A stretch of 57,587 nucleotides of DNA from Pseudomonadota bacterium (GTDB lineage Bacteria > Pseudomonadota > Gammaproteobacteria > Steroidobacterales > Steroidobacteraceae): the NCBI GenBank assembly GCA_947459825.1, contig CANHFH010000005.1, forward strand, positions 1 through 57,587, read 5' to 3'. Every line of letters begins with the position of its first letter. The first letter of the stretch is position 1. A program made the translations under genes and the position numbers. This document shows positions 41,575 to 52,174 of the stretch, in pieces. Below the pieces are notes generated by a model. The model searched no databases. It saw only the letters and a program-made list of their open reading frames with translations, and was not told where the DNA came from.

Positions 41575-43761
41575 TCAGGATGCTGAAGATGATACGCCGA
41601 CGACGGCCGCGGACGCGGCGTGGAAGCGCCGCCCGTCACGTGCCATCTGTCGGAGCAGACGCGGCGGTCTGAAACGTTCACCGTGTCGCTTGGCGAGCGA
41701 TACGCACGCGTTCAGCACCTGCTCGGCGCCCAGCCGGTCGATGTAGGAGAACGGTCCGCCGGTGTGCGCCGGGAAGCCGACGCCGAACACCGCACCGACG
41801 TCCCCCTCGGCGGCGTCCTCGAGCACGCCTTCCTGCATGCACTTGAGCGCCTCGATGAGCTGGATGAAGAGCAGGCGGCGACCGACCTCGTCGGCGGTGG
41901 GTTGTCCGGTACGCGGCGGCCAAAGATCTGTGAGGCCCGGCCAGAGCTGCTTGCGACCGTCGGCGGGGTAGTCGTAGAAGCCGCCCCCGCTCTTGCGACC
42001 GTGCCGGCCGAGACCATCCGACAGTCGTTCGACCACCGCGAAAGACGCGCCCGGCCGCCAGGAGTCACCGAGGTCAGACATCGTTTGGCGGGTGATGCTG
42101 ACGGCGAGGTCGATGCCCACTTCGTCCTGCACCGCGAGCGGGCCCACCGGCATGCCGATCATGCGCGCGGCGTTCTCGATCAGCGCCGGCGCGATGCCTT
42201 CACCGACCATGGTCACGCCCTCGCTGACGAAACTGCCGAAGAACCGGCTGGTGAAGAAGCCGCGTGCATCGTTGACCACGATCGGGGTCTTGCGCAGCCG
42301 CGCGACGAGATCGAGTGCGCGGGCGAGGGTCGCATCCGAGGTCTTGCGGCCGCGGATCACCTCGACCAAGGGCATACGGTCGACGGGCGAGAAGAAGTGC
42401 AGTCCGATGAAGTCCTTGGGGCGCTTCGCGAGTTCCGCGAGCCCGGTGATCGGCAGCGTCGAGGTGTTCGAGGCGAGCACGGCGTCCTTGCCGAGCACGG
42501 CATCGACCGCGGCGATGACCCCGGCCTTGATGGCGCGGTCCTCGAACACCGCTTCAATCACCAGTTGGGCGTCGCGCAGCGCGGCGTAGTCCGCGGTCGG
42601 CAGGATGCGTGCGAGCGTCTGCTCTGCCTTGGCGGCGTCCAGCCGGCCCTTGGCCACGGCGCCGCCGAGCCGTTGGGCGATCCCCGCTTTGCCGCGCTCG
42701 GCGGCCGCGGTGTCGCGGTCGATCAGGACGACCTCGAGGCCCGCGCGCGCTGCGACCTGCGCGATACCCGCGCCCATGAGGCCGGCGCCGATGACGCCGA
42801 TGCGCGTGAAGTCGGTCTTCGAGACGCCGGTCGGACGGCGGTGCAGCTTGTCGCAGCGCGCTTTGTTGATGAACAGCGTGCGGACCATGCCCTGCGCCGT
42901 GCCTTCCCGAAGCAGATGGGTCATGTGCTTCGACTCGACCCGCAGCGCCGTGTCCATGGGCAGCAGCGGACCCTCGTAGAGACAGGAGAGGATCGCGCGC
43001 GGCGCGGGAAGATTGTCCGAGGTCTTGGCGTGCACCATGGCGTTGGAGGCGACGAACAGGGTGGCCGAACGCGGATCGGCTGCTCCGGCGCCGCCCGGCA
43101 TGCGGAAGTCCCGCTTGTCCCAGGGCTTCACGCAGTCGCCGACTTCGCGCACCCAGCGCTTGGCCTCTGCGAGCGCCGCGTCCGGCGGGACCACCGCGTC
43201 GATCACCTTGGCGGCGAGCGCGGCCTTCGCGTCGAAGGCCTTGCCCTCCAGCAGCCAAGGCATCGCGGCCTGGATTCCGAGCATGCGGGCCAGGCGCTGC
43301 GTGCCGCCCCCCGCGGGCAGCAGGCCGATCTGCACTTCGGGGAGGCCGAGCTGCAGACCGGGCACATCGCCCACCACCCGGTGGTGGCAGGCGAGGGCGA
43401 CCTCGAGTCCGCCGCCCATCGCCGTGCCGGAGATCGCGCAAGCCACGGGCTTACCGCAGGTCTCGAGCTCGCGCAGCAGCCTCGAGAAGCGGAACACCGC
43501 TTCGAACACCTCCGCCACGGGCTTCGAGCGGATCGCCGTCATGTCACGTTCCATGTCCTTGAGGTCGGCGCCGGCGAGGAACAAGGACTTCGCGGAGGTG
43601 ATGACCGCCCCCTTGAGCGTGGCGTCGGACTGCAGGCGTCCGATGCAGGCCTCGAGGTCATCGAGGAACACCTCGTCGATGGTGTTCGCGGACTTGGTCG
43701 GATGGTCCATCGTCCAGACGACGAGGTCCTGGTCGATATCCTGGCGGATCACGGTGGTCAT
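41575..43761 (-). CDS. enoyl-CoA hydratase / 3-hydroxyacyl-CoA dehydrogenase fusion (FadB/FadJ type)
   Basis: The 728-residue enzyme performs two steps of beta-oxidation. The hydratase half has both catalytic glutamates, Glu120 in MGGGLE and Glu142 in LPEVQIGLLP. The dehydrogenase half has a Rossmann loop VIGAGLMGAGIAQ (about 323-335), GLHFFSPVDRMPLVEVI with the catalytic His, and a C-terminal domain with PVGPLAVQDEVGID. The thiolase gene is 11 bases upstream, as in fadBA-like operons. The C-terminal tail after MARDG is variable. Confidence 0.95.
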   Translation of the reverse strand: MTTVIRQDIDQDLVVWTMDHPTKSANTIDEVFLDDLEACIGRLQSDATLKGAVITSAKSLFLAGADLKDMERDMTAIRSKPVAEVFEAVFRFSRLLRELETCGKPVACAISGTAMGGGLEVALACHHRVVGDVPGLQLGLPEVQIGLLPAGGGTQRLARMLGIQAAMPWLLEGKAFDAKAALAAKVIDAVVPPDAALAEAKRWVREVGDCVKPWDKRDFRMPGGAGAADPRSATLFVASNAMVHAKTSDNLPAPRAILSCLYEGPLLPMDTALRVESKHMTHLLREGTAQGMVRTLFINKARCDKLHRRPTGVSKTDFTRIGVIGAGLMGAGIAQVAARAGLEVVLIDRDTAAAERGKAGIAQRLGGAVAKGRLDAAKAEQTLARILPTADYAALRDAQLVIEAVFEDRAIKAGVIAAVDAVLGKDAVLASNTSTLPITGLAELAKRPKDFIGLHFFSPVDRMPLVEVIRGRKTSDATLARALDLVARLRKTPIVVNDARGFFTSRFFGSFVSEGVTMVGEGIAPALIENAARMIGMPVGPLAVQDEVGIDLAVSITRQTMSDLGDSWRPGASFAVVERLSDGLGRHGRKSGGGFYDYPADGRKQLWPGLTDLWPPRTGQPTADEVGRRLLFIQLIEALKCMQEGVLEDAAEGDVGAVFGVGFPAHTGGPFSYIDRLGAEQVLNACVSLAKRHGERFRPPRLLRQMARDGRRFHAASAAVVGVSSSAS

Positions 43762-43772
43762 GGTGGCGTCCC

Positions 43773-44978
<1,206 letters not shown>

Positions 44979-45015
44979 GACAGTCTCCGGGAAGCTGGGC
45001 CGTGCAGCGTGATAT

Positions 45016-45044
45016 TGTCGACAGTATAATATCCAACCGTCGAC
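45016..45044. promoter_or_regulatory. paired palindromes flanking a TATAAT box
   Basis: TGTCGACA (45016-45023) and GTCGAC (45039-45044, in CGTCGACACTG) have centres 22 bases apart. Between them on the + strand is a perfect -10 hexamer TATAAT (45025-45030). A clear -35 was not found. The site lies between the divergent thiolase and acyl-CoA dehydrogenase genes, so binding would block both. Confidence 0.7.
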
Positions 45045-45062
45045 ACTGCATCAGGGGTGAGG

Positions 45063-46808
45063 ATGCTCTCCGCAGAGCTCGGATTCCAGCTGTTCGAGGT
45101 CCATGGCGCGGCCGACGCGCTCGCCCACCCGCGCTACGGCCATCTGGACCGGGACACGCTCGAGGCGATGCTGCAGAGCGCCGAGGCCTTGGCCGTCGAA
45201 CGCTTCGCGCCGATCGCGGCGGCGCTCGACGAGACGGAGCCGCGCATGGTCGCGGGCCGCGCCGTCACGGCGCCCGCGCTCGCGCCGGCGCTCCGTGCCT
45301 ACGCCGATGCCGGGTTCATCGCCGCGGGATTCTCGCCGGAGATCGGCGGGCTTGGGCTGCCGACTTCGGTCGGTACGGCGGTGATGGCGGCGTTCGGTTC
45401 GGCCTGCACGCCGGCGGCGGGCTATGTCTTCCTCACGGCCGCCGCCGCGCGTGTCATCGAGGCCTTCGGCAGCGCCCCGCAACGCGCGCAGTTCCTCGCG
45501 CCCATGCTCGACGGCCGCTGGTTCGGCACGATGTGTCTCAGCGAACCCCATGCGGGTTCGTCGCTGCTGGATGCCGCAACGCAGGCGACCCGGATGGATG
45601 ACGGGCGCTACCGCATCCGTGGCGACAAGATGTGGATCTCCGGCGGCGACCATGACGCCGCCGAGAACATCGTCCATCTCGTTCTGGCGCGCATCGTCGA
45701 GGACGGCCGCCGGTCCGACGCGCTGTCCTTGTTCATCGTGCCGCGGATCCGCGTCGACGGCACGCCGAACGGCGTCCAGTTGACGGGCCTCAACCGCAAG
45801 CTGGGTCATCACGGCACCACCAACTGTGCGCTGTCGTTCGGCGGTGCGGGAGGGTGCTTCGGCGAGCTGCTCGGCGCGCCTGGGCGCGGTCTCGAATGCA
45901 TGTTCCACATGATGAACGAGGCCCGCATCGGCGTCGGCACGACGGCTGCGGCGACCGCGTGGGCGGCGTACCGGTATTCGGCCGGCTATGCGCTCGAGCG
46001 CATGCAGGGCCGGCGCGCTGCGGACGGCGCGAAGGCGCGGCTCGTCGACCATGCCGATGTGCGCCGCATGCTGCTGACACAGAAGACGATCGCCGAGGGC
46101 GGGTTGTCGCTGTGTCTGTTCGGGGCATGCCTCGTGGACCGGCAGCGCTGCGCGACCGACGACGGGACGCGGCGGACGACACGCGAGATGCTCGAAGTGC
46201 TCACGCCCGTCATCAAGGCATGGTGCGCGGAGCGCGGCGTGGAGTCGAACTCGCTCGCCATCCAGGTGATGGGCGGCGCGGGCTATGTGCGCGACCATCC
46301 GGTCGAGCGGCTGTTCCGCGACCAACGATTGAACCCCATCCACGAGGGCACGAACGGCATACTCGCCATCGACCTCGTGGTGCGCAAGGCGCGGCGCGGT
46401 GCCGGTCTCGAGCCGCTCCTGCAGGCCATCGATGCCGAGGTGGCCGCGGCGCTGGAGGACACCGCTGCCTGCGCGGCCGCGCGGTGCGTGGCGCAGCATG
46501 TGGCCGCCGCCTCGAGCACGCTGCGCAGCGTGCTGGCGACGATCGCGGCAGACAAGCCCCCGCAGGCGGCGCTCGCGTTCGCGACGCCCATCGCGCTCAT
46601 GACGGGCGATCTCTCGGTCGCCTGGATGTGGCTCAAGCAGACGAGGGCGGTCGCCGCCCTCGACGACGTCCGAGCACAGGCCAAGCGCGCTGCCGCGCTG
46701 CACATGGTCACCCACCTCCTGCCGCAGTCCTTCGGCCTGGCCGCGACGGTGCTTTCGGGCGCTGCCGCCTACGACGATCTGCCGCCGGAGACGTTCGCCG
46801 AGGCTTGA
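45063..46808 (+). CDS. acyl-CoA dehydrogenase, large type (DmdC/FadE5-like)
   Basis: The 581-residue protein is longer than classical acyl-CoA dehydrogenases because of an extra C-terminal domain, as in 3-methylmercaptopropionyl-CoA dehydrogenase and related large enzymes. Motifs include MCLSEPHAGSSLLDAATQ, KMWISGGDHD, MMNEARIGVG, QVMGGAGYVRDHPVERLFRD and IHEGTNGILAIDL, where Glu in HEGT is the likely base. ATG 45063 follows AGGGG by 5 bases; GTG 45057 is possible. It is divergent from the thiolase operon and would share its control. Confidence 0.9.
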   Translation: MLSAELGFQLFEVHGAADALAHPRYGHLDRDTLEAMLQSAEALAVERFAPIAAALDETEPRMVAGRAVTAPALAPALRAYADAGFIAAGFSPEIGGLGLPTSVGTAVMAAFGSACTPAAGYVFLTAAAARVIEAFGSAPQRAQFLAPMLDGRWFGTMCLSEPHAGSSLLDAATQATRMDDGRYRIRGDKMWISGGDHDAAENIVHLVLARIVEDGRRSDALSLFIVPRIRVDGTPNGVQLTGLNRKLGHHGTTNCALSFGGAGGCFGELLGAPGRGLECMFHMMNEARIGVGTTAAATAWAAYRYSAGYALERMQGRRAADGAKARLVDHADVRRMLLTQKTIAEGGLSLCLFGACLVDRQRCATDDGTRRTTREMLEVLTPVIKAWCAERGVESNSLAIQVMGGAGYVRDHPVERLFRDQRLNPIHEGTNGILAIDLVVRKARRGAGLEPLLQAIDAEVAAALEDTAACAAARCVAQHVAAASSTLRSVLATIAADKPPQAALAFATPIALMTGDLSVAWMWLKQTRAVAALDDVRAQAKRAAALHMVTHLLPQSFGLAATVLSGAAAYDDLPPETFAEA

Positions 46809-46836
46809 GCGTCTTGGTGGCGAAGTAGCGCCGAGG

Positions 46837-48075
46837 TCAGCGGTTGCGGCCGAGCTCGAGCTTGGCGACGGTCTCGAGGTGCACCTCGTCCGGCCCGTCC
46901 GCGAGACGCAGGATGCGCGCCGCCGTGAACGCATAGCCGAGGAAATAGTCGTCGCAGAGGCCGCCGCCGCCATGCACCTGGATCGCGCGGTCGATCACGG
47001 CCTGGGCCATGCGCGGCGCCACCACCTTGATCATCGCGATCTCGGTGCGGGCACCCTTGTTGCCCACGACATCCATCATGTGTGCGGCCTTCAGCACCAG
47101 CAGCCGGGCCTGGTCGATCTCGATGCGCGACAGCGCGATCTGCTGGCGCACCACGCCCTGATCGGCGAGCGTCTTGCCGAACGCGGTGCGCGACTTCGCG
47201 CGCGCGACCATCGCCTCCAGTGCGCGCTCCGCGAGCCCGATGAGGCGCATGCAGTGGTGGATGCGCCCGGGACCGAGCCGTCCCTGCGCGATCTCGAAGC
47301 CGCGGCCCTCGCCGAGCAGGATGTTGCCCGCCGGGACGCGAACGCCCTCGAACAGGATCTCCGCATGGCCGTGCCCCGGTTCGTCGAAGCCGAGGGTCCG
47401 CAGCGGGCGCAGGATCTTCACCCCGGGCGTGTCCATCGGCACGAGGATCATGGACTGCTGTTGGTGGCGCGGACCGTCAGGGTCGGTCTTGCCCATGACG
47501 ATCGCGATGCGGCAGCGCGGGTTCATGGCACCGGTGGTCCACCATTTGCGGCCGTCGATCACGTACTCGTCGCCCTCGCGGCGGATGCGCGTCTCGATGT
47601 TGGTGGCGTCGGAGGAGGCGACGGCAGGTTCGGTCATGCCGAAGCAGGAGCGGATCTCGCCGGCGAGCAGCGGCGCGAGCCAGCGCGCCTTCTGCGCGTC
47701 GGTGCCGTAGCGGTGCAGCACCTCCATGTTGCCGGTATCGGGCGCGTTGCAGTTGAAGACCTCGGGTGCCCAAGTCACCCGACCCATCTCCTCGGCCATC
47801 GGCGCGTACTCGAGGTTGGTCAGCCCGGCGCCATGCTCGGCGTCCGGCAGGAACAGGTTCCAGAGGCCGGTCGAGCGGGCCTCGGCTTTCAGTTCGTCGA
47901 GGACCGGCGGCGGCGTCCAGGGCGTCGGACCCGCGGCGACCTGCTCATCGAAGAGCTTCTCGCGCGGCATGACGCGCTCGCGCATGAATTCCTTGACCCG
48001 ATCGTAGAGCACGCGGGCGCGGGGCGAGATGGGGAACAGCGGATCGTGGGCGATGTCGGGCATGGGGGTCGTCAC
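46837..48075 (-). CDS. acyl-CoA dehydrogenase, ACAD10/11 type
   Basis: The 412-residue protein matches the dehydrogenase half of ACAD10/11: [51 protein letters not shown], and the end [14 protein letters not shown] with [16 protein letters not shown]. In ACAD10/11 this domain is fused to an APH-like kinase; here a separate kinase of that type is encoded at 13133. The GTG 48075 start has no clear ribosome site; ATG 48063 is also possible. It is convergent with the preceding dehydrogenase gene. Confidence 0.9.
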   Translation of the reverse strand: MTTPMPDIAHDPLFPISPRARVLYDRVKEFMRERVMPREKLFDEQVAAGPTPWTPPPVLDELKAEARSTGLWNLFLPDAEHGAGLTNLEYAPMAEEMGRVTWAPEVFNCNAPDTGNMEVLHRYGTDAQKARWLAPLLAGEIRSCFGMTEPAVASSDATNIETRIRREGDEYVIDGRKWWTTGAMNPRCRIAIVMGKTDPDGPRHQQQSMILVPMDTPGVKILRPLRTLGFDEPGHGHAEILFEGVRVPAGNILLGEGRGFEIAQGRLGPGRIHHCMRLIGLAERALEAMVARAKSRTAFGKTLADQGVVRQQIALSRIEIDQARLLVLKAAHMMDVVGNKGARTEIAMIKVVAPRMAQAVIDRAIQVHGGGGLCDDYFLGYAFTAARILRLADGPDEVHLETVAKLELGRNR

Positions 48076-48096
48076 CGATGGGTCAAAGGGTAGGGG

Positions 48097-49596
48097 TCAC
48101 TGGGTGTGGAAGGAGATCCGGCCGCACTGGAAGATCTGGACGGTCTGCTTGGGCGTCCAAGCGGAAGGCCTCATGCCGGTCTCCCAGGCGCGGAAGCGGG
48201 CCTGCAGGTCGCGCACGACCTCGGGTTTGGAGAAGGTCATGAGGTCCCGTTCCGACTGGTCGTTGGCGAGGTCGAACAGCCAGGGGAAGGCGCCCTCGCG
48301 GGTGTTCGACAGCAGCTTCCAGTCACCCGACACCACCGCGTACTCGGGGCCGGTGCGGAAGAACAGCGCCTCGTGGATGGTCTCGCCGTCGCGCCCCGGC
48401 TGCATGCGCGGCGTGAGGTCCACGCCGTCGAAGGCCGCGTCGGTCTTGACGCCGGCGGCGGTGAGCACCGTCGGAGCGATGTCCATCAACGAGACGTTGC
48501 GCGGCTCGACGCGGCCGCGCGGCCAACGCGCCGGCCAGCTCATCAGGAACGGCACGCGCGGTCCGCCCTCGAAGTAGCTGAGCTTGCCGCCGGCGAGCGA
48601 GTCGCAGTCCGACACCCCCATGTAGGTGGCGGCGCCGTTGTCGGCGGTGAAGATGACGATCGTGTTGTCGGCGTCCGGCGAGCGCTCGATGGCGTCGAGC
48701 ACCGCGCCGACGCTGCGGTCCAGCGCGCGGATCATGCCGGCATAGGTGCGGCGCACCGGATCCTTGATGTCGGCGAACGGCGCCATGTCGGCATCCAGCG
48801 CCTGGAAAGGGGAGTGCGGCGCGAGATGCGCGAGGTAGAGGAAATACGGCTGCCCCCGCGGTCCCGTCCCGATGAAGCGCACCGCCTCGCGGGTCAGCAG
48901 GTCGGTGAGGTAGGTCTTGTCGTCGGTGACGACCTCCGGCGGCCGTGGATCACCGGCGCGGTGCTTCATCAGCTGCACCCAGTCCACTTTACGCTCGAAA
49001 CTTCGGGCACCAAGGTACGGCGCTGCGACGCTCGTGAGTCCCGGGGTACCGGCGCGCGCATAAGCGGTCTCGCCCGGCAGGAAGCCCAGGAATTCGTCGA
49101 AGCCGCGCGCCGTCGGCAGGCGGTCGGGCGTGCTGCCGAGATGCCACTTGCCGAAGATCGCGGTGCGATAGCCGCCGCGCTTGAGATCGGCGGCGAACAC
49201 GCGCTGCGTCGGCGCGAGTCCTTGTCGGCCGGCATCCGCGCCTTCCGGCGTCAGGAACTCGAAGCCGTGTCGCTGCGGGTATTGGCCGGTGAGGAATCCT
49301 GCACGCGAGGGGCTGCAGACCGACGCGTTGGCGTAGCCCCGCTGGAACATGACGCCGCGCCGCGCCAAACGGTCGAGGTTCGGCGTCGGCACGGCGACCG
49401 GCGAGGCGCCGTAGGTCGCGAGGTCCGGGATGCCGAGGTCGTCGGCGACGATCAGCACGATGTTCGGGGCGCGGGCGGTGGTGCTCTTGGGCGCTGCGGG
49501 CGAGGTCGTCGCGGCGGAGGCGTGCTCGGCGCTCGCCAGCGCGAGCGCTGCGAGGCACACTGCAGTGAGGGTGGCGCTGATGATCCGACGGGACAT
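48097..49596 (-). CDS. sulfatase, Cys type
   Basis: The 499-residue exported sulfatase has a signal peptide (about 1-29), LIVADDLGIPDLATYG, the formylglycine site Cys94 in SVCSPSRAGFLTG, GKWHLGST, HLAPHSPF and TADNGAATYMG. Start ATG 49596 follows a GGAGGAA box. It is more distant from the other three sulfatases (no SDNGC motif) and has an extra loop around LAGGKLSYFEGG. It is divergent from the sulfatase at 49712 with a single GTGTCGGCAC site between. Confidence 0.92.
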   Translation of the reverse strand: MSRRIISATLTAVCLAALALASAEHASAATTSPAAPKSTTARAPNIVLIVADDLGIPDLATYGASPVAVPTPNLDRLARRGVMFQRGYANASVCSPSRAGFLTGQYPQRHGFEFLTPEGADAGRQGLAPTQRVFAADLKRGGYRTAIFGKWHLGSTPDRLPTARGFDEFLGFLPGETAYARAGTPGLTSVAAPYLGARSFERKVDWVQLMKHRAGDPRPPEVVTDDKTYLTDLLTREAVRFIGTGPRGQPYFLYLAHLAPHSPFQALDADMAPFADIKDPVRRTYAGMIRALDRSVGAVLDAIERSPDADNTIVIFTADNGAATYMGVSDCDSLAGGKLSYFEGGPRVPFLMSWPARWPRGRVEPRNVSLMDIAPTVLTAAGVKTDAAFDGVDLTPRMQPGRDGETIHEALFFRTGPEYAVVSGDWKLLSNTREGAFPWLFDLANDQSERDLMTFSKPEVVRDLQARFRAWETGMRPSAWTPKQTVQIFQCGRISFHTQ

Positions 49597-49661
49597 GTCG
49601 TTCCTCCGAGCTGCGCTGCCGACCTTGCGGTCGTGCCAAGGTGACGGCAATATTAGCATGA

Positions 49662-49673
49662 AGTGTCGGCACT
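49662..49673. promoter_or_regulatory. single GTGTCGGCAC operator-like site
   Basis: AGTGTCGGCACT is a palindrome with one mismatched pair, related to the AGTGTCGACACT core at 29467-29478. It lies in the AT-richer spacer between two divergent sulfatases. No partner 21-22 bases away was found. Confidence 0.45.
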
Positions 49674-49711
49674 ACGCGCCGTCATCCATCCTGTCGGAGG
49701 TCGTACCCGTC

Positions 49712-51232
49712 ATGCGCCATCACCATCGCCTCGTGCTGCTCGCCGCGCTGCTCGCATCGGCCTCCTGCGTGGGCACTTCCCCGGGACCGTCCGCGACCGC
49801 GCAGAGTGCCGCGACCGGGCAGGACGCGAAGGCCTCCCGTCCCAATGTCATCGTGATCATCGTCGACGACATGGGCTACGGCGACATGGGCGCGTACGGG
49901 GGACGCATCCCGACGCCGAACCTCGACGCGCTGGCCGCCGCCGGCGCCCGCATGACCTCGGGGTACGTCACCGCCGCCGTCTGTGCGCCTTCCCGATCCG
50001 CCTTGCTCGCCGGGCGGCCGCAGACACGGTTCGGTTTCGAGTTCAATCCGGTCGGGCGTGACGAGACGCTTGGCCTCGACAAGGGCCAGACGCTGATCGC
50101 GCAGACCATGAAGTCGGCGGGTTACCGCACGGGCATGGTGGGCAAGTGGCATGTCGGGCAGGCGCCGGGTTATCAACCGCTGGATCGGGGCTTCGACAGC
50201 TACTACGGTGTGCTGGCAGGGGCCACCACTTTCCTGCGCAGCATCGGTCCCGGGGACCTGCACGTCGAGACCGCTGAAGACTCGAAGATCAATCGGCAGC
50301 GACTGCCGGTGTTCGACGGTCGAACTCCCGTGGATCCGGACGGCTATCTCACGGATGTATTCACCGACCGTGCGATCGACTTCATCGGTCCGCGCAGCAC
50401 CGATCCGTTCTTCCTCTATCTCTCCTACACGGCGCCGCATGCGCCGTTGCAGGCGTCGGCTCGGTACGTGGCGCGGGCCGGCGGAGGATCCGATTTCCAC
50501 CGCGTCTACGCCGCGATGATGATCGCCGTCGACGACGGCATCGGGCGCATCGTCGAGCATCTGAAGAGGACCGGCCGCTACCAGGACACGCTCATCTTCT
50601 TCGTGAGCGACAACGGTTGCGCCAGCTATATCAACGGCGGTTGTTCCAACGGTCCGCTGAACGCCTGGAAGGGGTATCCGTGGGACGGCGGGATCCGCGT
50701 GCCGTACCTCGTGAGCTGGCCGGCGCGCATCAAGCCCGCTGTACGCGGCGATCTTGTGAGCAGTCTGGACATCGCGGCGACCGCTGCCGCGGCGGCCGGC
50801 ACCAAGCACCCCAACGCCGAGGGCATCGACCTCGTCCCGCTGCTGAATAAGCCGGAGAGTGCGAGCGATCGCATGCTGTTCTGGAAGATGGGGCCTAATC
50901 ACATCGTGCGCGATGGTCGTTGGAAGCTCATCGTCGTCAACAAGGCCGCGCCGCCGTCGCCGGATGCGGCGAAGGGCGACGACCTCGGTCGTTCGCTGCG
51001 GCCCGACGGTCTGCCCGCTCAGGTGTCGCCGCTCGGTCAGTGGACCTTCCTCTACGACATGGTCGCGGATCCCGGCGAGAAGGTCGATCTGTCGGCGCGT
51101 CATCCGGAGGTCGTCGAGCGGTTGCGCCGGGAGTGGGCCGTCTGGGACAAGGGCAATGTCGCGCCGGGTTGGACCAGCCGTCGCAGCATCACGGTGCAGG
51201 TGAACGGTGCTCGAGCCGAACTCTTCAATTGA
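49712..51232 (+). CDS. sulfatase, Cys type, probable lipoprotein
   Basis: The 506-residue sulfatase has a lipoprotein signal (LLASASC, Cys19), calcium ligands in IIVDDMGYGDMGAYGG, formylglycine site Cys91 in AVCAPSRSALLAGR (C-A-P-S-R, the C-x-P-S-R form), GKWHVGQA and FVSDNGCASY. The C-terminal end VWDKGNVAPGW resembles that of the 24035 sulfatase. ATG 49712 is chosen to fit the lipobox; it lies 11 bases after GGAGG. The hydrolase-fold gene follows 16 bases later. Confidence 0.92.
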   Translation: MRHHHRLVLLAALLASASCVGTSPGPSATAQSAATGQDAKASRPNVIVIIVDDMGYGDMGAYGGRIPTPNLDALAAAGARMTSGYVTAAVCAPSRSALLAGRPQTRFGFEFNPVGRDETLGLDKGQTLIAQTMKSAGYRTGMVGKWHVGQAPGYQPLDRGFDSYYGVLAGATTFLRSIGPGDLHVETAEDSKINRQRLPVFDGRTPVDPDGYLTDVFTDRAIDFIGPRSTDPFFLYLSYTAPHAPLQASARYVARAGGGSDFHRVYAAMMIAVDDGIGRIVEHLKRTGRYQDTLIFFVSDNGCASYINGGCSNGPLNAWKGYPWDGGIRVPYLVSWPARIKPAVRGDLVSSLDIAATAAAAAGTKHPNAEGIDLVPLLNKPESASDRMLFWKMGPNHIVRDGRWKLIVVNKAAPPSPDAAKGDDLGRSLRPDGLPAQVSPLGQWTFLYDMVADPGEKVDLSARHPEVVERLRREWAVWDKGNVAPGWTSRRSITVQVNGARAELFN

Positions 51233-51248
51233 CCGGCGCTTCCCGGTG

Positions 51249-52115
51249 ATGCGTCGGGCCGCGCTGCTCGCCTGCACGGCGGCGTCGCTGCTGGCCGGTT
51301 GCGCGGCGGCCCCGCGCGCCGCTGATGCCGTGTCCGCGCGCATGGTGTCCGCCGCCCGCGGACCCATCGAGGTATTGGAGAGCGGCCCTCGCGATGGCGA
51401 GCCCGTGCTGCTCATCCCGTCGCTCGGCCGCGGTGCCGAGGATTTCGACGACCTCGCGGGCCGCCTCGCCCGCGCGGGCTACCGCGTGATCCGGCCGCAG
51501 CCCCGCGGCATCGGGCGCTCGGCGGCCTGGCAAGGTGAGCCGACGCTGGTCGAAATCGCGGAGGACGCGATGGCGGCGCTCACGGACATCCGCCCCCCGC
51601 GACGCGTGGTCGTCGTCGGCCACGCCTTCGGCAACCGCGTGGCGCGCATGATCGCGACGCGCGAGCCGGCGCGCGTGCGCGCCCTCGTGCTGCTCGCGGC
51701 CGGCGGCAAGGTGCGCATGGCGCCGGACGTGGAGCGGGCCCTTGTGCGGTCGTTCGACCTTACCCTCCCCGAGGAGGAGCGCATGCGCTCGGTCGCGCTC
51801 GCGTTCTTCGCGCCGGGCAACGATGCGTCCGTCTGGCGCGATGGCTGGTTCAAGAGCGTCGCCGAGGTGCAGATCGCCGCCACCGAACGGACTCCGGTCG
51901 ACTCCTGGTGGGCGGCGAGCGACGTGCCCGTGCTCGTCGTGCAACCGATGCAGGATGTGCTCGCGCCGGCCGAGAACGCCGAAAAGCTTCGCAAGGAGGG
52001 CGGTGACCGCGTACGCGTCGCGTATGTCGACCGTGCGGGCCATGCGCTGCTGCCCGAGCAGCCGGACGCCGTGGCGTCGAACATCCTCGCGTACCTGCGC
52101 GGCCTGCCGAAGTGA
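51249..52115 (+). CDS. alpha/beta hydrolase-fold lipoprotein with Ala at the nucleophile position
   Basis: The 288-residue protein has a lipobox (LLAGC, Cys18) and an alpha/beta-hydrolase fold: VLLIPSLGRGAEDFDDLAGR, then VVVVGHAFGNRVAR. In this strand-turn-helix the nucleophile of ordinary hydrolases would be Ser or Asp, but here it is Ala126 (codon GCC). Later, VQPMQDVLAPAEN supplies the acidic residue and RAGHALLPEQP the His. I recall GHAFGN as a recurring variant, so it may be a real subfamily with a different chemistry or a binding role rather than decay. It follows the 49712 sulfatase by 16 bases. Confidence 0.82.
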   Translation: MRRAALLACTAASLLAGCAAAPRAADAVSARMVSAARGPIEVLESGPRDGEPVLLIPSLGRGAEDFDDLAGRLARAGYRVIRPQPRGIGRSAAWQGEPTLVEIAEDAMAALTDIRPPRRVVVVGHAFGNRVARMIATREPARVRALVLLAAGGKVRMAPDVERALVRSFDLTLPEEERMRSVALAFFAPGNDASVWRDGWFKSVAEVQIAATERTPVDSWWAASDVPVLVVQPMQDVLAPAENAEKLRKEGGDRVRVAYVDRAGHALLPEQPDAVASNILAYLRGLPK

Positions 52116-52174
52116 TCTCCGCCGACGCTCTGCGCCGGGCGTGGCGCGTCGCGCCGTCCGGTCCTCGTCGCGGT

